Assembly (NCBI GenBank): GCA_001465015.1
Contig: LNEO01000197.1
Coordinates: 31,937 to 95,936, forward strand
DNA: 64,000 bases
DNA from: Deltaproteobacteria bacterium Ga0077539
GTDB taxonomy: Bacteria; Myxococcota_A; Polyangia; Polyangiales; Ga0077539
Direction: 5' to 3'
In this document: positions 1 to 8,529 of the stretch, piece after piece
Layout of the letters: the number at the start of each line of letters is the position of its first letter
Numbering within the stretch: the first letter of the stretch is position 1
Translations under genes and position numbers: made by a program
Notes under the pieces: model-generated
Seen by the model: the letters and a program-made list of their open reading frames with translations, nothing else
Told to the model about the DNA's origin: nothing
Database searches by the model: none

Positions 1-400
1 CGTCCACGAGCGGTCCCTCGAGCACGCGCGCATCGGCCACGTCCGGGATCCGATCGCGCCAATCTTTGTTGTTCATCGCCGCTTGCAGCATCGGCGCGAG
101 GCGGACATCGCGCCGGCTGGCGACAGAGAGCAGCCAGAGGTACAGCGTCTCGCCGGCAGGCTCGTTGAGCAGCGCGACGAGCTCTTGCGTTCCGCTGTTC
201 GAGCGCGTGAGCGCCGGGAGGGCGCGATCCAATACCTCGGCCGCCGGTCGGACGCTCGGGTCGAGCTGTCGCTCGGGTCCGTCGTAGTGGGGTCCCTTCC
301 ACCACGCAAGGAGCGACGCCCGCGACTCCGCTGGGTCCTCACCGGATTGAATGTGCTGCGTAAGACGCGCGAATGCGTCGCGAACTGTCGAAGCGAGCAT
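1..400 (-). CDS. Hypothetical protein, cut by the left window edge
   Basis: This reading frame is absent from the ORF track because its stop lies outside the window. Reading the minus strand from the ATG at 400, there are 133 open codons to the edge. They begin MLASTVRDAFARLTQHI and continue through a region rich in Leu, Ala and charged residues (for example ETLYLWLLSVASRRDVRLAP). Composition and the absence of stops look like real coding sequence; the plus-strand ORFs over it are Arg/Ser-rich shadows. I recognise no domain. It is divergent from the reverse transcriptase, and the two share a 119-base intergenic region that probably holds both promoters. Confidence 0.6.
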   Translation of the reverse strand, partial: MLASTVRDAFARLTQHIQSGEDPAESRASLLAWWKGPHYDGPERQLDPSVRPAAEVLDRALPALTRSNSGTQELVALLNEPAGETLYLWLLSVASRRDVRLAPMLQAAMNNKDWRDRIPDVADARVLEGPLVD

Positions 401-519
401 GGTCGAGCCCTTCGCGGGGGAGCCTACAACGTCGCGGCGCGGTTCCGCGCATTTCTGTCGACGACACCCGAGCGCGTGCTCCCCCTGGCGCCGCGCATAC
501 GGTACAAATCGGGGAGACG

Positions 520-1967
520 ATGGACCTCGCGAAGCTGCTGTTTACCATCAAGCCCTTGCTCGGGGATGTGCGCGCCAACTTCGGCAAGATCGTCGAGTTG
601 CTCGAGAAGCACGACGACCTCGCCGAGTACGACGTCGCGCGATTCTACGTGAGCAAAGCGATTCGACCGGCGATCGAAGACAAGCTGTCGTCTCAGGATC
701 CCCGAGATCGGACCGCCGCGACCAAGAGCATCCCGAAGCTGCTCGGTAAGTCCGAGGGCGCCTCGCTTCTGCGGCGCGTCTACAAAGATTCGTCGCCGAC
801 CGTGCGCAGCGCCGCCCGCGCCGGTGTGTACGCCCTCGGGATCGAAGAGGTCGCGCTTCCCGACTCGCGCTTTCCCGCGCCTCGCAACGACTGGCAGCGG
901 CAAGGCGGGTGGAACGAGACCGGATGGGCCTTCGGCCTCAGCGACTCGCGCGCGCGAAAGCCCAAGCGTCGCGTGCCCGATGACATCGCCGAGGTGCGAA
1001 AGGTCTTCAAGGACCTGCAGACCGGCGACGACGTCGCCAAGGCGCTGGGGATGAAGAAGGCCAAGGACTTGAAGGCCCTGATGCGCGCGGGCAATCAACC
1101 CGGCTCGGGGTACGTCGAGTTTACGGTCCCGAAGGCCACTGGCGGCGTCCGCACGATTTGCGCGCCGCGAGCGCCGCTCAAGCGCGTGCAGCGGACGATC
1201 CTTCGAGAGCTGCTCTCGAAGGTTCCGAGTCACCCTGCCGCACACGGATTCATCAACGGCAGGTCCGTCGTCAGCAACGCCCGTCCGCACGAGGGCGCCA
1301 AGATCGTGGTCAAGGTCGACCTCAAGGACTTCTTTCCGACGGTGCACTTCTACCGGGTCGCCGGGACGCTTCGGTACCTGGGGATGGGGGAGGCCGCGGC
1401 TGCGGCCCTCGCCGCGATCGTGACACACAGAAACAAGATGCCCGACGGCACCGTGGTGATGCCCGGAGCGCTCCCGCAAGGCGCGCCGACGTCGCCGGCG
1501 ATCACCAACATCGTTTGCCGTCGGCTCGACGCGCGACTCGAGGCGCTCTCCAAGAAAGCGGGAGCCACCTATACGCGGTACGCCGACGACCTGACGTTCT
1601 CGTTTCGCGAGGAGCCGACCAAGGGCGTCGGGCGCTTTTTGTGGTGATCCAGCAAGAGGGCTTCGTGCAAAACGCCCCCAAGCGCAGGGTTCTTCGCGGC
1701 TCGAACCAGCAGCGAATCACGGGCGTCGTGGTCAACAACGGTCTGAGCGTCCCTCGTGACGCGCGCCGACGCTTTCGCGCGATCCTCGAGAACATCCGTC
1801 GCACGAGCGTCGAGGAGCAGGCCCGCGGAAAGACCGACTTCAAGGCCTACCTCAAGGGCTTCGCTTCGTACGTGAAGATGGTGCAGCCCGAGGTCGGCAA
1901 GAAGCTGATGGAAGAAGTGCACTCGGTGCTCGCGGAGGACGTGCGCAAACGAGGCGCCGCGAAGTGA
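520..1967 (+). CDS. Retron-like reverse transcriptase with HEAT-like N-terminus, interrupted by a one-base frameshift
   Basis: An RNA-directed DNA polymerase. I chose the ATG at 520 because GGGGAGACG precedes it; the track start at 373 runs back over the divergent gene. Residues 1-150 are a helical, HEAT-like region (DSSPTVRSAARAGVYALG). The RT core follows, with KVDLKDFFPTVHF (RT motif A region), LPQGAPTSP and the catalytic YTRYADDLTFSF. The first frame stops at 1645-1647. The thumb-like remainder (VVIQQEGFVQNAPKRRVL, then ITGVVVNNGLSVPR) is in the -1 frame and ends at 1967. The two parts join at a TTTTT run near 1636-1640. Together they encode about 480 residues, close to myxobacterial retron RTs as I recall them. 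The ITGVVVNN segment resembles the conserved VTG region of retron RTs. No msr-msd RNA is obvious in the 119 bases upstream. The end overlaps the next gene (GTGA), so the pair is probably cotranslated. The break may be a sequencing indel, a mutation or recoding. Confidence 0.8.
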
Positions 1968-2950
1968 GCCGAGAGTCCGACGCGCTCGCAGAGGTGCTCG
2001 CGGCGCCGGACGACGATGTTCCGCGGATGGGGTACGCGGATCTGTTGGTGGCGCGAGGCGATCCGCGTGGGGAGTTCATTCGGATCCAGTGCGCGATCAG
2101 CAACGGGGACGTCGAGTACCTCGAGAAGAAAGAGCTCCGCGAACGCGCGGCGAAGCTGCTATCGGAGCACGGAAAGGGCTGGCTCGAGGCGGCGGGGCTC
2201 ACTGACAAGATCGAGGTCGAGTGGCGCCGCGGGTTCGTCGACGTCGTGTCGTTGACCGGCGAGCAGTTCGCTGGTGAGCTCGGCGAGGCGCTGTTCGCGC
2301 GCGAGCCCGTTCGCCACGCGTGCATCCGAGTCAACTCCGAGCGCGTCGCGAAGCGGATCGGCGCTGCGCCACATCTGTCGCGGCTGACGGCGCTCACGCT
2401 CGAGGGCCTCTCGGGAGGCTCTGTGCTCGAGCCGATCCTCGCCGCCGACCTCTCTGCCCTTCGCGCCGCCAATTTCGGAACGATGGTCGACCCCGAGTCG
2501 TTGCCCACCGTCACCGGCGCTCGTTCGCTCGCCAACGTCGAGCGTCTGTCGATTTCGGGCTCGGATATCGGCGGCGAGTTCGCCGGTGCATTTCGGGACT
2601 GGCGCCTCGTCTCGCTGCAGACGCTCTTTGCGTCGCGCTGCGGCCTGCTCGACTCGGACCTCGCGGCGATCGCGAAGAGCGACGCGCTCTCGCAGCTCGT
2701 CACGCTCTGCGTCGCGCGCAACGAGTATGGCGCGACGGGCCTGCGCGCGCTCGTCGACAGCCCCAACTCCGCGACGCTCGAGTCGCTCGAGATCGACCTG
2801 TGCAACGCCGAAGCGATGACGCTGCTCGCGGAGTGCAAGGGGCTCGCGCGACTTCGTCGAGTGATGATCGCCGGCTACGAGTATCGCCTGCCGGCGGACC
2901 TTCGAAAGCGGTTGAAGAAGCGCTTCGGACGCGGCCTGCGATGGGACTGA
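1964..2950 (+). CDS. TIGR02996-domain protein with LRR-like C-terminus
   Basis: A 328-residue protein starting at a GTG that overlaps the RT stop codon (GTGA). The first 45 residues match the TIGR02996 repeat-companion domain, common in Myxococcota and Planctomycetes: an acidic helix, then YADLLVARGDPRGEFIRIQ. The rest has irregular leucine-rich spacing (LTALTLEGLSG, VERLSISGSDIGG, LVTLCVARNEYG, LESLEIDLCNAEA), suggesting LRR-like repeats and a binding role. No catalytic motif is visible. Overlap with the RT suggests a partner or effector role, but TIGR02996 proteins are numerous in these genomes, so coupling is the only evidence. Confidence 0.75.
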   Translation: MSRESDALAEVLAAPDDDVPRMGYADLLVARGDPRGEFIRIQCAISNGDVEYLEKKELRERAAKLLSEHGKGWLEAAGLTDKIEVEWRRGFVDVVSLTGEQFAGELGEALFAREPVRHACIRVNSERVAKRIGAAPHLSRLTALTLEGLSGGSVLEPILAADLSALRAANFGTMVDPESLPTVTGARSLANVERLSISGSDIGGEFAGAFRDWRLVSLQTLFASRCGLLDSDLAAIAKSDALSQLVTLCVARNEYGATGLRALVDSPNSATLESLEIDLCNAEAMTLLAECKGLARLRRVMIAGYEYRLPADLRKRLKKRFGRGLRWD

Positions 2951-2954
2951 GCGC

Positions 2955-3740
2955 TCACACCGACGGCGCGACGAGGACGGTTCGCTCGTCCGCAAGCTCG
3001 TCGAGCGCGTAGCCGAGCTCCCACAGCGCGATCACCGCATCGAAGGGCGAGTCGATTCCGAAGGACACCAGTCGCGCGTGCCACCCGACGAGCGCGGCGA
3101 CGTCCCACGCAACGGGCCCTGTGTGCTTCAGCACCGCGTCGCGCAGCGCTGACACGGCAGCGTCGATGTCCGTCTCGAGGCCTGCGCGCAACGCTTCGTC
3201 GCCCTTTGCCGTGGAGGCAGCGCACGCCGCGGCGAAGAGCTGCTCGCCGGTTCGATCCTGGGCCCTCGCGCAGAAGCGCGCGCGAAAGCGCTTGGGGTCG
3301 ACGAACCGCCATCCGACGGCTTGAGGCGCGTGTGCAGTTTTCAAGAGCGCGTGGGCCTTCGACGCGAAGGTCCTCGCGAGCGACTCCGCGGTCGTGACTC
3401 CGCTCGGGTCGCTGGCGAGCGTGACCGCGTCGCGCACCGTCCCGGGGCTCTCGCCCCCGCGCTCGAAGCGCCTGCGATCGTCCGCGAGCCACTCGGTCGG
3501 CGCGACGGTCTCCCACGCCTCGCGACCGGTCGTCGGTCCCTGCCACGATCCGTCGGCGGTCACGACGAGGGCGAGCGCTGCTTTGAACTTGTCTTTTGGA
3601 TCGATCTCGAGCGCGCTCGCGACGTCCGACGCGCGGGCGCACGTCACGCTCGCGAGGCACCGAACGAGCTCGGGGCGCGAGGGCCGCAGGATCTTGTCGC
3701 CGAGCGTACGGATCCGATCGATGTCGATTTCAGTCCACAC
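2955..3740 (-). CDS. Hypothetical protein
   Basis: A 261-residue soluble protein I do not recognise. It begins MWTEIDIDRIRTLGDKILRP and has a mid region suggestive of a small alpha/beta domain (FVDPKRFRARFCARAQDRTGE), then Ala-rich helices. There is no signal peptide or membrane segment. It converges on the TIGR02996 gene with only four bases between the stop codons, and its start lies 11 bases from the end of the upstream oxygenase on the same strand, so it is probably cotranscribed with the oxygenase. The plus-strand ORFs over it are Arg-rich shadows. Confidence 0.6.
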   Translation of the reverse strand: MWTEIDIDRIRTLGDKILRPSRPELVRCLASVTCARASDVASALEIDPKDKFKAALALVVTADGSWQGPTTGREAWETVAPTEWLADDRRRFERGGESPGTVRDAVTLASDPSGVTTAESLARTFASKAHALLKTAHAPQAVGWRFVDPKRFRARFCARAQDRTGEQLFAAACAASTAKGDEALRAGLETDIDAAVSALRDAVLKHTGPVAWDVAALVGWHARLVSFGIDSPFDAVIALWELGYALDELADERTVLVAPSV

Positions 3741-3751
3741 GGAGCGATCGC

Positions 3752-4858
3752 TCAGCGTCCGGCGCCTTCACGCGCTCGGATGTCCGCGAGGCGGTCGTAG
3801 TGGCGGTAGCCGAGCCGGTCGATCGCGCTCTTGGGGGCCAGCGCGATGTCGACGAGCGTCTTGATCGCGTAGGTGCCCGAGAGCACCGGCGGCCCGTAGG
3901 CGCGCACCGTCGCTTCGTCGCAAAACGACTCGAGAGGAAACAACACCGTGTCCGTGTGCACGTGAACGAAGTGCGCCATCGAGAGCCGCGAGTATCCCGG
4001 GCTGCCCGGCGCGGTGATCACGTGCGGCGTCGCGAGCAGTCGACCGCCGGTGAGGATCTCGAGCTGCTGACCGACCTGCGAGACGATGCAGCCTGGGGGC
4101 GCGGTCCCGGCGACGAGCTCACCGTTTGGGTGCTCCTTGGTCGGACGCGTCCGAAGAAACAGCCCGCTCTTGTCATCGGGCTTGGGGCAGGTCTTGCCGC
4201 TCGGGTCGAGGAAGCGTCCGCCGGGGAGCAGCGTGAGCAGGTTGAAGTCCGTGTGCTCTTCGCCCCAGAGGATGTCGGTCCCGACCTGATCCTTCGAGAG
4301 CGGAAGGTATCGAAGCGAGCGCGTCACGTGAGGGCCGTTTTCAGTGAGCCTCGAGAAGGAGTCTTCTTGCAGTCGCAGCGCCATCGCGCAGCCGCGAAGG
4401 AGCTGCAGACCGATCACGTGCAGCTGGTGGCCGATCGTCATCATTCCGTCGCGAAACGCAGGGATCCCTTCGGGCCACACGTTGTCCGCATAGATCTGCG
4501 GGTACACCGTCTGGTCGCGTCGATGGCACGGTTCGGGCGCGCAGAAGTAGCACTCTTTGAAGTCGGGCTGACCTCCGGCGACGACGGCCTGTTCGGTGTT
4601 GGGGGGAGTCCAGCCGCGCTGATACCAGAGGCTCTCACCGCCCATGCGACGCTTCTCGCTCTCGGGGCGCGCGCAAAACTCGAGATACGAGTCGTAGAAC
4701 GTGTCGAGGCTGACCGGGTCGATGCCGTGCCCTTTCACGTAGAGCAGTCCGAAGTGCCCGTAGCCAACGCGAATGGCCTCGGCGGCGTTGGCGCGAACCA
4801 TCGGGTCGCGGCTCGAGAGGTCCGCGAGGTCGAGCACAGGGATCTTCGTCGTCGTCAT
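3752..4858 (-). CDS. Isopenicillin N synthase-like 2-oxoglutarate/Fe(II)-type oxygenase
   Basis: A 368-residue cytosolic non-haem iron oxygenase. The N-terminal DIOX_N-type region starts TKIPVLDLADLSSRD and includes GYGHFGLLYVKGHGI, typical of the family. The double-stranded beta-helix core has the facial triad: HTD in WGEEHTDFNLLTLL, the distal His in LLATPHVITAPG, and YSRLS as the cosubstrate-binding RxS. Family members oxidise amino-acid-derived or other small molecules using O2; the substrate cannot be told from sequence. It is followed closely by an unknown gene on the same strand and is divergent from hflX across about 150 bases. Length is slightly above the usual 320-350. Confidence 0.88.
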   Translation of the reverse strand: MTTTKIPVLDLADLSSRDPMVRANAAEAIRVGYGHFGLLYVKGHGIDPVSLDTFYDSYLEFCARPESEKRRMGGESLWYQRGWTPPNTEQAVVAGGQPDFKECYFCAPEPCHRRDQTVYPQIYADNVWPEGIPAFRDGMMTIGHQLHVIGLQLLRGCAMALRLQEDSFSRLTENGPHVTRSLRYLPLSKDQVGTDILWGEEHTDFNLLTLLPGGRFLDPSGKTCPKPDDKSGLFLRTRPTKEHPNGELVAGTAPPGCIVSQVGQQLEILTGGRLLATPHVITAPGSPGYSRLSMAHFVHVHTDTVLFPLESFCDEATVRAYGPPVLSGTYAIKTLVDIALAPKSAIDRLGYRHYDRLADIRAREGAGR

Positions 4859-5009
4859 CGCGTAACAACAGGTCCTTTCGTGTGCGCATCGGCGCGCGGG
4901 AACCGCTCGACGATGGCTGTTCGCGACACTGCCACAAGTGCCTGCGGGTGTGATCGATGATCGTCGCGCCTTGCGCAGGCAGGCGTCGCGCTGTACCCGT
5001 GGCCGCCTG

Positions 5010-6410
5010 ATGACCGAACGTGCTCAAAAGAAGCCGCCCGCGGTGCTGGTCGGCGTGCAGCTGGACGGCGTCGACGACGACGAGTTTCGCGCGTCGATGG
5101 CCGAGCTGGCGCGGCTCGTTTCGACGCTCGGGTACGAGCCGATCGCCGAGCTGTGCCAGCGCCGCGATCACCTCGCGCCCGCCGCCGTGCTGGGCGAGGG
5201 AAAGCTCGAAGAGCTCGGAAAGCTCACCGGCGGAAAGGGGCGCGTGCCGTCCGCGGCCAAGGCGAAGACGACCAAGGCGCGCGAGCGTTTCGAGAAGCGC
5301 GACGATGGCGTCGAGGATCTCGATGACGGTGTAGACGAGGAGCAAGAAGAGCCGTCGGACACGCTGCCGGATGGGCGTCCGCGGCCGAAGCTCGTCGCGG
5401 TCGACCACGAGCTCAGCCCGAGCCAGGCCCGCAACCTCGAGAAGGCCTGCGGCGTCACGGTGCTCGATCGCACCGGCGTGATCGTCGAGATCTTTCACCG
5501 TCACGCGCGGAGCCGCGAGGCGAAGCTGCAGGTCGAGCTCGCGAGGCTCAAGTACGTCGCGCCCCGGCTGCGCGAGGGCTCGGGCGGCGATCGACAGCGC
5601 GGCGGAATCGGCGGAAAGGGAGCGGGCGAGAGCGCGCTCGAGCTCGATCGTCGCCGCATTCGCGATCGCGTCGCAGAGATCGAAGAGGAGATCACCTCGC
5701 TCGAGCGCGATCAGGACAACCGGCGCGCGCGAAGGCGCGACGCGATGCGCGTGGCGCTCGTCGGCTACACCAACGCAGGAAAGAGCTCGCTCATGCGCGC
5801 GCTCACCGGCAGCGAGGTGTACGTCGAGGACAAGCTCTTCGCGACGCTCGACACCACGGTGCGCGCGCTTCAGCCCGAGACGCGGCCGCGCATCCTCGTG
5901 AGCGACACCGTTGGGTTCATCAAGAAGCTCCCGCACGACCTGGTGGCGAGCTTTCGATCGACGCTGGACGAGGCGCACGAGGCGTCGCTGCTCTTGTTCG
6001 TCGCAGACGCTTCGGATCCGACGTTTCGCTCGCAGCTCGCGGTCACCCGCTCGGTCCTCTCGGAGATCGGCGCGCTCGAGACGCCGTCGCGCCTCGTGCT
6101 CAACAAGTGTGATCGGCTCACGAGCGAGCAGCGCTCGGAGCTGCTGGTCGAGTTTCCCGAGGCGATTCCGGTAAGCGCGCACGCCCCCGAGGACGTCTCG
6201 CGCCTGCGCCAGTGGCTTATCGACTATTTCGATCAGAGCCTCGTCGAGCTGCACCTGGAGGCGCCGCACCGCATCGCCGGCGCGCTCGTCGCCGAGGCCC
6301 ACGCGCGCGGGCGGGTCGTCGACGAGAGCTGGGACGACGAGGGCGCGAAGATCGTCGTTCGCGCGACCCCCGAGGACGCTGCCCGGCTGCGGGCGTTGGC
6401 CCTGCGCTGA
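5010..6410 (+). CDS. hflX: Ribosome-associated GTPase HflX
   Basis: HflX binds and splits ribosomal subunits, notably on stalled ribosomes. The 466-residue product starts at the ATG before TERAQKKPPAVLVGVQL; the track start at 4938 adds 24 residues with no family character. The N-terminal HflX domain shows HLAPAAVLGEGKLEELG and LSPSQARNLE, followed by a coiled-coil linker (RIRDRVAEIEEEITSLE). GTPase motifs are G1 GYTNAGKSS near residue 252, G3 DTVGFIKKLPHDLVASF near 298 and G4 NKCD near 365. An unusual feature is a charged insert of about 50 residues at about 75-128 (KARERFEKRDDGVEDLDDGV) inside the N-terminal domain. It appears monocistronic. Confidence 0.95.
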   Translation: MTERAQKKPPAVLVGVQLDGVDDDEFRASMAELARLVSTLGYEPIAELCQRRDHLAPAAVLGEGKLEELGKLTGGKGRVPSAAKAKTTKARERFEKRDDGVEDLDDGVDEEQEEPSDTLPDGRPRPKLVAVDHELSPSQARNLEKACGVTVLDRTGVIVEIFHRHARSREAKLQVELARLKYVAPRLREGSGGDRQRGGIGGKGAGESALELDRRRIRDRVAEIEEEITSLERDQDNRRARRRDAMRVALVGYTNAGKSSLMRALTGSEVYVEDKLFATLDTTVRALQPETRPRILVSDTVGFIKKLPHDLVASFRSTLDEAHEASLLLFVADASDPTFRSQLAVTRSVLSEIGALETPSRLVLNKCDRLTSEQRSELLVEFPEAIPVSAHAPEDVSRLRQWLIDYFDQSLVELHLEAPHRIAGALVAEAHARGRVVDESWDDEGAKIVVRATPEDAARLRALALR

Positions 6411-6490
6411 GCGGTCGCGCGCGGAAATCGCCCTCGGTTTCGCAGGACTCGCTTCGACAACGCCCGCGGTGCGACTACCATCCTGCCCTC

Positions 6491-7915
6491 ATGACGGGTC
6501 GTACTACATGGCTTCGAAGCTCGGCGTTGCTCTGCGTCGCGTGCTCGGCTTGCGGGGGCGTCGTTCGTCCGGCGGGCGGCGATGCCGCGGCGGATGTTCG
6601 GGTCAACGCGGACGCTCGAGCGGACGTCGTGCCCGACGTACGCGACGTTGTGGTGCCCGCGGACGTCAGGCCGGTCTGTCCGGCGGGTGAGTCCGCCCTC
6701 GGACGGTGCGACGGGTCGATCTTGATTCGATGTGTCGACGGCGTGACCGACAGCCAGGTGTGCGGACCGGAGACGCGCTGCGTCGGACCGTCCGGCGCGA
6801 CCCCGGCGCAGTGCGAGCGCCTGCAGACGGGCTCTGTCTCGGTCAGCGGCCGCGTTCAATACGCGCGCAGGCCGCTGACGACGCGAGGTCTGGGACCCGC
6901 CGCGCTGCAGCCGCTCGGCGGCGTCACGGTGCAGCTCCTCGACGCCGGAGGCACCGCGCGAGCGTCGACGACGACAGACCCCATGGGCAACTACACGCTC
7001 CGCGCGGAGCTCGCCATGGGGTCGATGGTCTCGATCCGCGCGCGCCCTGCGCGCAGCGACGCGAGCTACCAGTTCTCGGTCGAGAACTTCGGCGGCGCGG
7101 TCTATGGCACCGCGACGCCAGCGTTCGCCGCAGAAGCGATGGTCACGCGCGACCTCGACATCCAAGAGGCCAACAACGCCGGCGCGTACGCGATCTTCGA
7201 CACGATTCGAAACGGCCTGGACTACGTGCGTCGGACGCTTCCTCGCGCCGCGCCGCTGCTCCGCGTTCGATGGGAGCGAGGACGCACGCCCCCCGGCGGG
7301 ACCTCGTACTTCGTTCGCGGGCAGAACGCGATCTACTTGCTCGGAGGACCGTCGGACAGCGACGAGTTCGACTTGCCCGTGATCTTCCACGAGTTCGGCC
7401 ACTTCGTTGAGCAAAACTACTCGCGAACGAGCTCGCCGGGCGGCGCGCACGACGGCTCTCCGACGGACCCGCGCCTCGCGTGGGGCGAGGGGTGGGGAAC
7501 GTGGTTCGGCTGCGTCGCCAACAACGACAGCCAGTACCTCGACGCGCTGATCTCCGGCGGTCTCCGCGTGCAACGCGACCTCGCCAACTTGCCCTTGGTT
7601 CGTCAGAACATGGGCGATCCCATGCAGCCCATCTCGCAGCCAGTGGGCGAGTACCTCGTCGGCGGCTCGCTCTGGGCGTTGTCGAGCGTCGGGATGGATC
7701 GCGCCGCGCAGGTCGACAAGCTGCTCGCCGTATCCCTTCGGCATTTCACGCGGATGCCGCCGCCCGATCGCGGCGTGACCGGCGTGGACTTCGTGGACTT
7801 CTTGGACGGGTACCTCTGTCTGCACGGCGGCGCCGATCGCTCGGTGATCGAGAACTACGTCGTGACGCAGCGGCGCTTTCCGTATGATTTCAACTTCGCA
7901 GGAGTGTGCCGATGA
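6491..7915 (+). CDS. Putative secreted metalloprotease-like lipoprotein
   Basis: A 474-residue exported protein. The ATG at 6491 precedes a hydrophobic segment with a Cys cluster (LLCVACSACGG), a plausible though non-ideal lipoprotein signal. An Asp/Ala/Val-rich linker (ADVRVNADARADVVPDV) and a Cys-containing segment follow, then a carboxypeptidase-regulatory-like beta domain (residues about 115-190, DPMGNYTLRAEL). The C-terminal half has the zinc site FHEFGHFVEQN (HExxH near residue 300) and a likely third ligand in AWGEGWGTWF about 30 residues on, the gluzincin arrangement. The stop overlaps the next start (ATGA). Proteolysis is inferred from the zinc motif only. Confidence 0.75.
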   Translation: MTGRTTWLRSSALLCVACSACGGVVRPAGGDAAADVRVNADARADVVPDVRDVVVPADVRPVCPAGESALGRCDGSILIRCVDGVTDSQVCGPETRCVGPSGATPAQCERLQTGSVSVSGRVQYARRPLTTRGLGPAALQPLGGVTVQLLDAGGTARASTTTDPMGNYTLRAELAMGSMVSIRARPARSDASYQFSVENFGGAVYGTATPAFAAEAMVTRDLDIQEANNAGAYAIFDTIRNGLDYVRRTLPRAAPLLRVRWERGRTPPGGTSYFVRGQNAIYLLGGPSDSDEFDLPVIFHEFGHFVEQNYSRTSSPGGAHDGSPTDPRLAWGEGWGTWFGCVANNDSQYLDALISGGLRVQRDLANLPLVRQNMGDPMQPISQPVGEYLVGGSLWALSSVGMDRAAQVDKLLAVSLRHFTRMPPPDRGVTGVDFVDFLDGYLCLHGGADRSVIENYVVTQRRFPYDFNFAGVCR

Positions 7916-8529
7916 GCGTCGTGTCGCGGCTTTTTTCCGCGGGCCTCGCGGTCAGCTTGATTGCGTGTGTTCGTCCACCGGAGCCCTCAGCGTCGCGCGC
8001 GACGCGCGAGCCGACTCCCGCAACCGCAGCGCAGGCTCCGCCGTCGTCGCACGCCGATCACGCGAGGTCCGAACGCAAGCCGGACACCGGCGCGCGCATC
8101 GCGATCGACCTCGCCCCGACCCAGGGCGACTCGACCGAGCTGACCGTTCGCGTCACTGCCAGCCGTGCGATGCCAGCTTCCAAGCTCAGGATCGGCACCG
8201 AGCTCCCGGCGCGCGTCGACGGAGTGGCCGAGTGGACCCTCGCGCCGATGACAACGGGCGCCGTCGTGACGCGAACCGTCCGCGTTCACCGCGGACAGAC
8301 GGGCGGGACGGTCGGCGCGCTCGTGACCGCGAGCGTCGAGGTCGGAGGCGCTGGCGGCGCGGTGACCGACATGGAGGTCGCGTGGGCCTTCGGGCCGGCA
8401 GACCCGTCCCGCGTGCTCGGCCGCTCGAGCCTCGAGCTCGGCGAGGACGGCGTCGGATCGCTCGGACCCAATGATCGAGTCGTGCGCACTCCGGAGGGCG
8501 AGCGCGTGCACGAGTCGATCGTGCGATGA
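7912..8529 (+). CDS. Hypothetical lipoprotein
   Basis: A 205-residue lipoprotein. The ATG at 7912 overlaps the preceding stop (ATGA); the upstream GTG at 7906 is less likely. The signal peptide SRLFSAGLAVSLIAC ends in a good lipobox (LIAC). A Pro/Ala/Ser-rich linker precedes an Ig-like beta-rich domain (ELTVRVTASRAMPASKLRIG, TVGALVTASVEVGG). Its stop overlaps the following start as well, so it sits in the middle of a coupled three-gene unit after the metalloprotease-like gene. Function unknown. Confidence 0.7.
   Translation: MSVVSRLFSAGLAVSLIACVRPPEPSASRATREPTPATAAQAPPSSHADHARSERKPDTGARIAIDLAPTQGDSTELTVRVTASRAMPASKLRIGTELPARVDGVAEWTLAPMTTGAVVTRTVRVHRGQTGGTVGALVTASVEVGGAGGAVTDMEVAWAFGPADPSRVLGRSSLELGEDGVGSLGPNDRVVRTPEGERVHESIVR

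Noticed and set aside
424-1479. 351-codon minus-strand ORF opposite the RT
   Set aside because: Arg/Leu-rich composition is typical of an antisense shadow in high-GC DNA, and the plus strand has clear RT motifs.
1632-1645. Programmed -1 frameshift heptamer in the RT
   Set aside because: The sequence is C TTT TTG, not a canonical X XXY YYZ site, so recoding is not preferred over an indel.
4936-4980. TGTGATCGATGATC upstream of hflX as a CRP site
   Set aside because: Only one half-site (TGTGA) fits; the other half is not TCACA.
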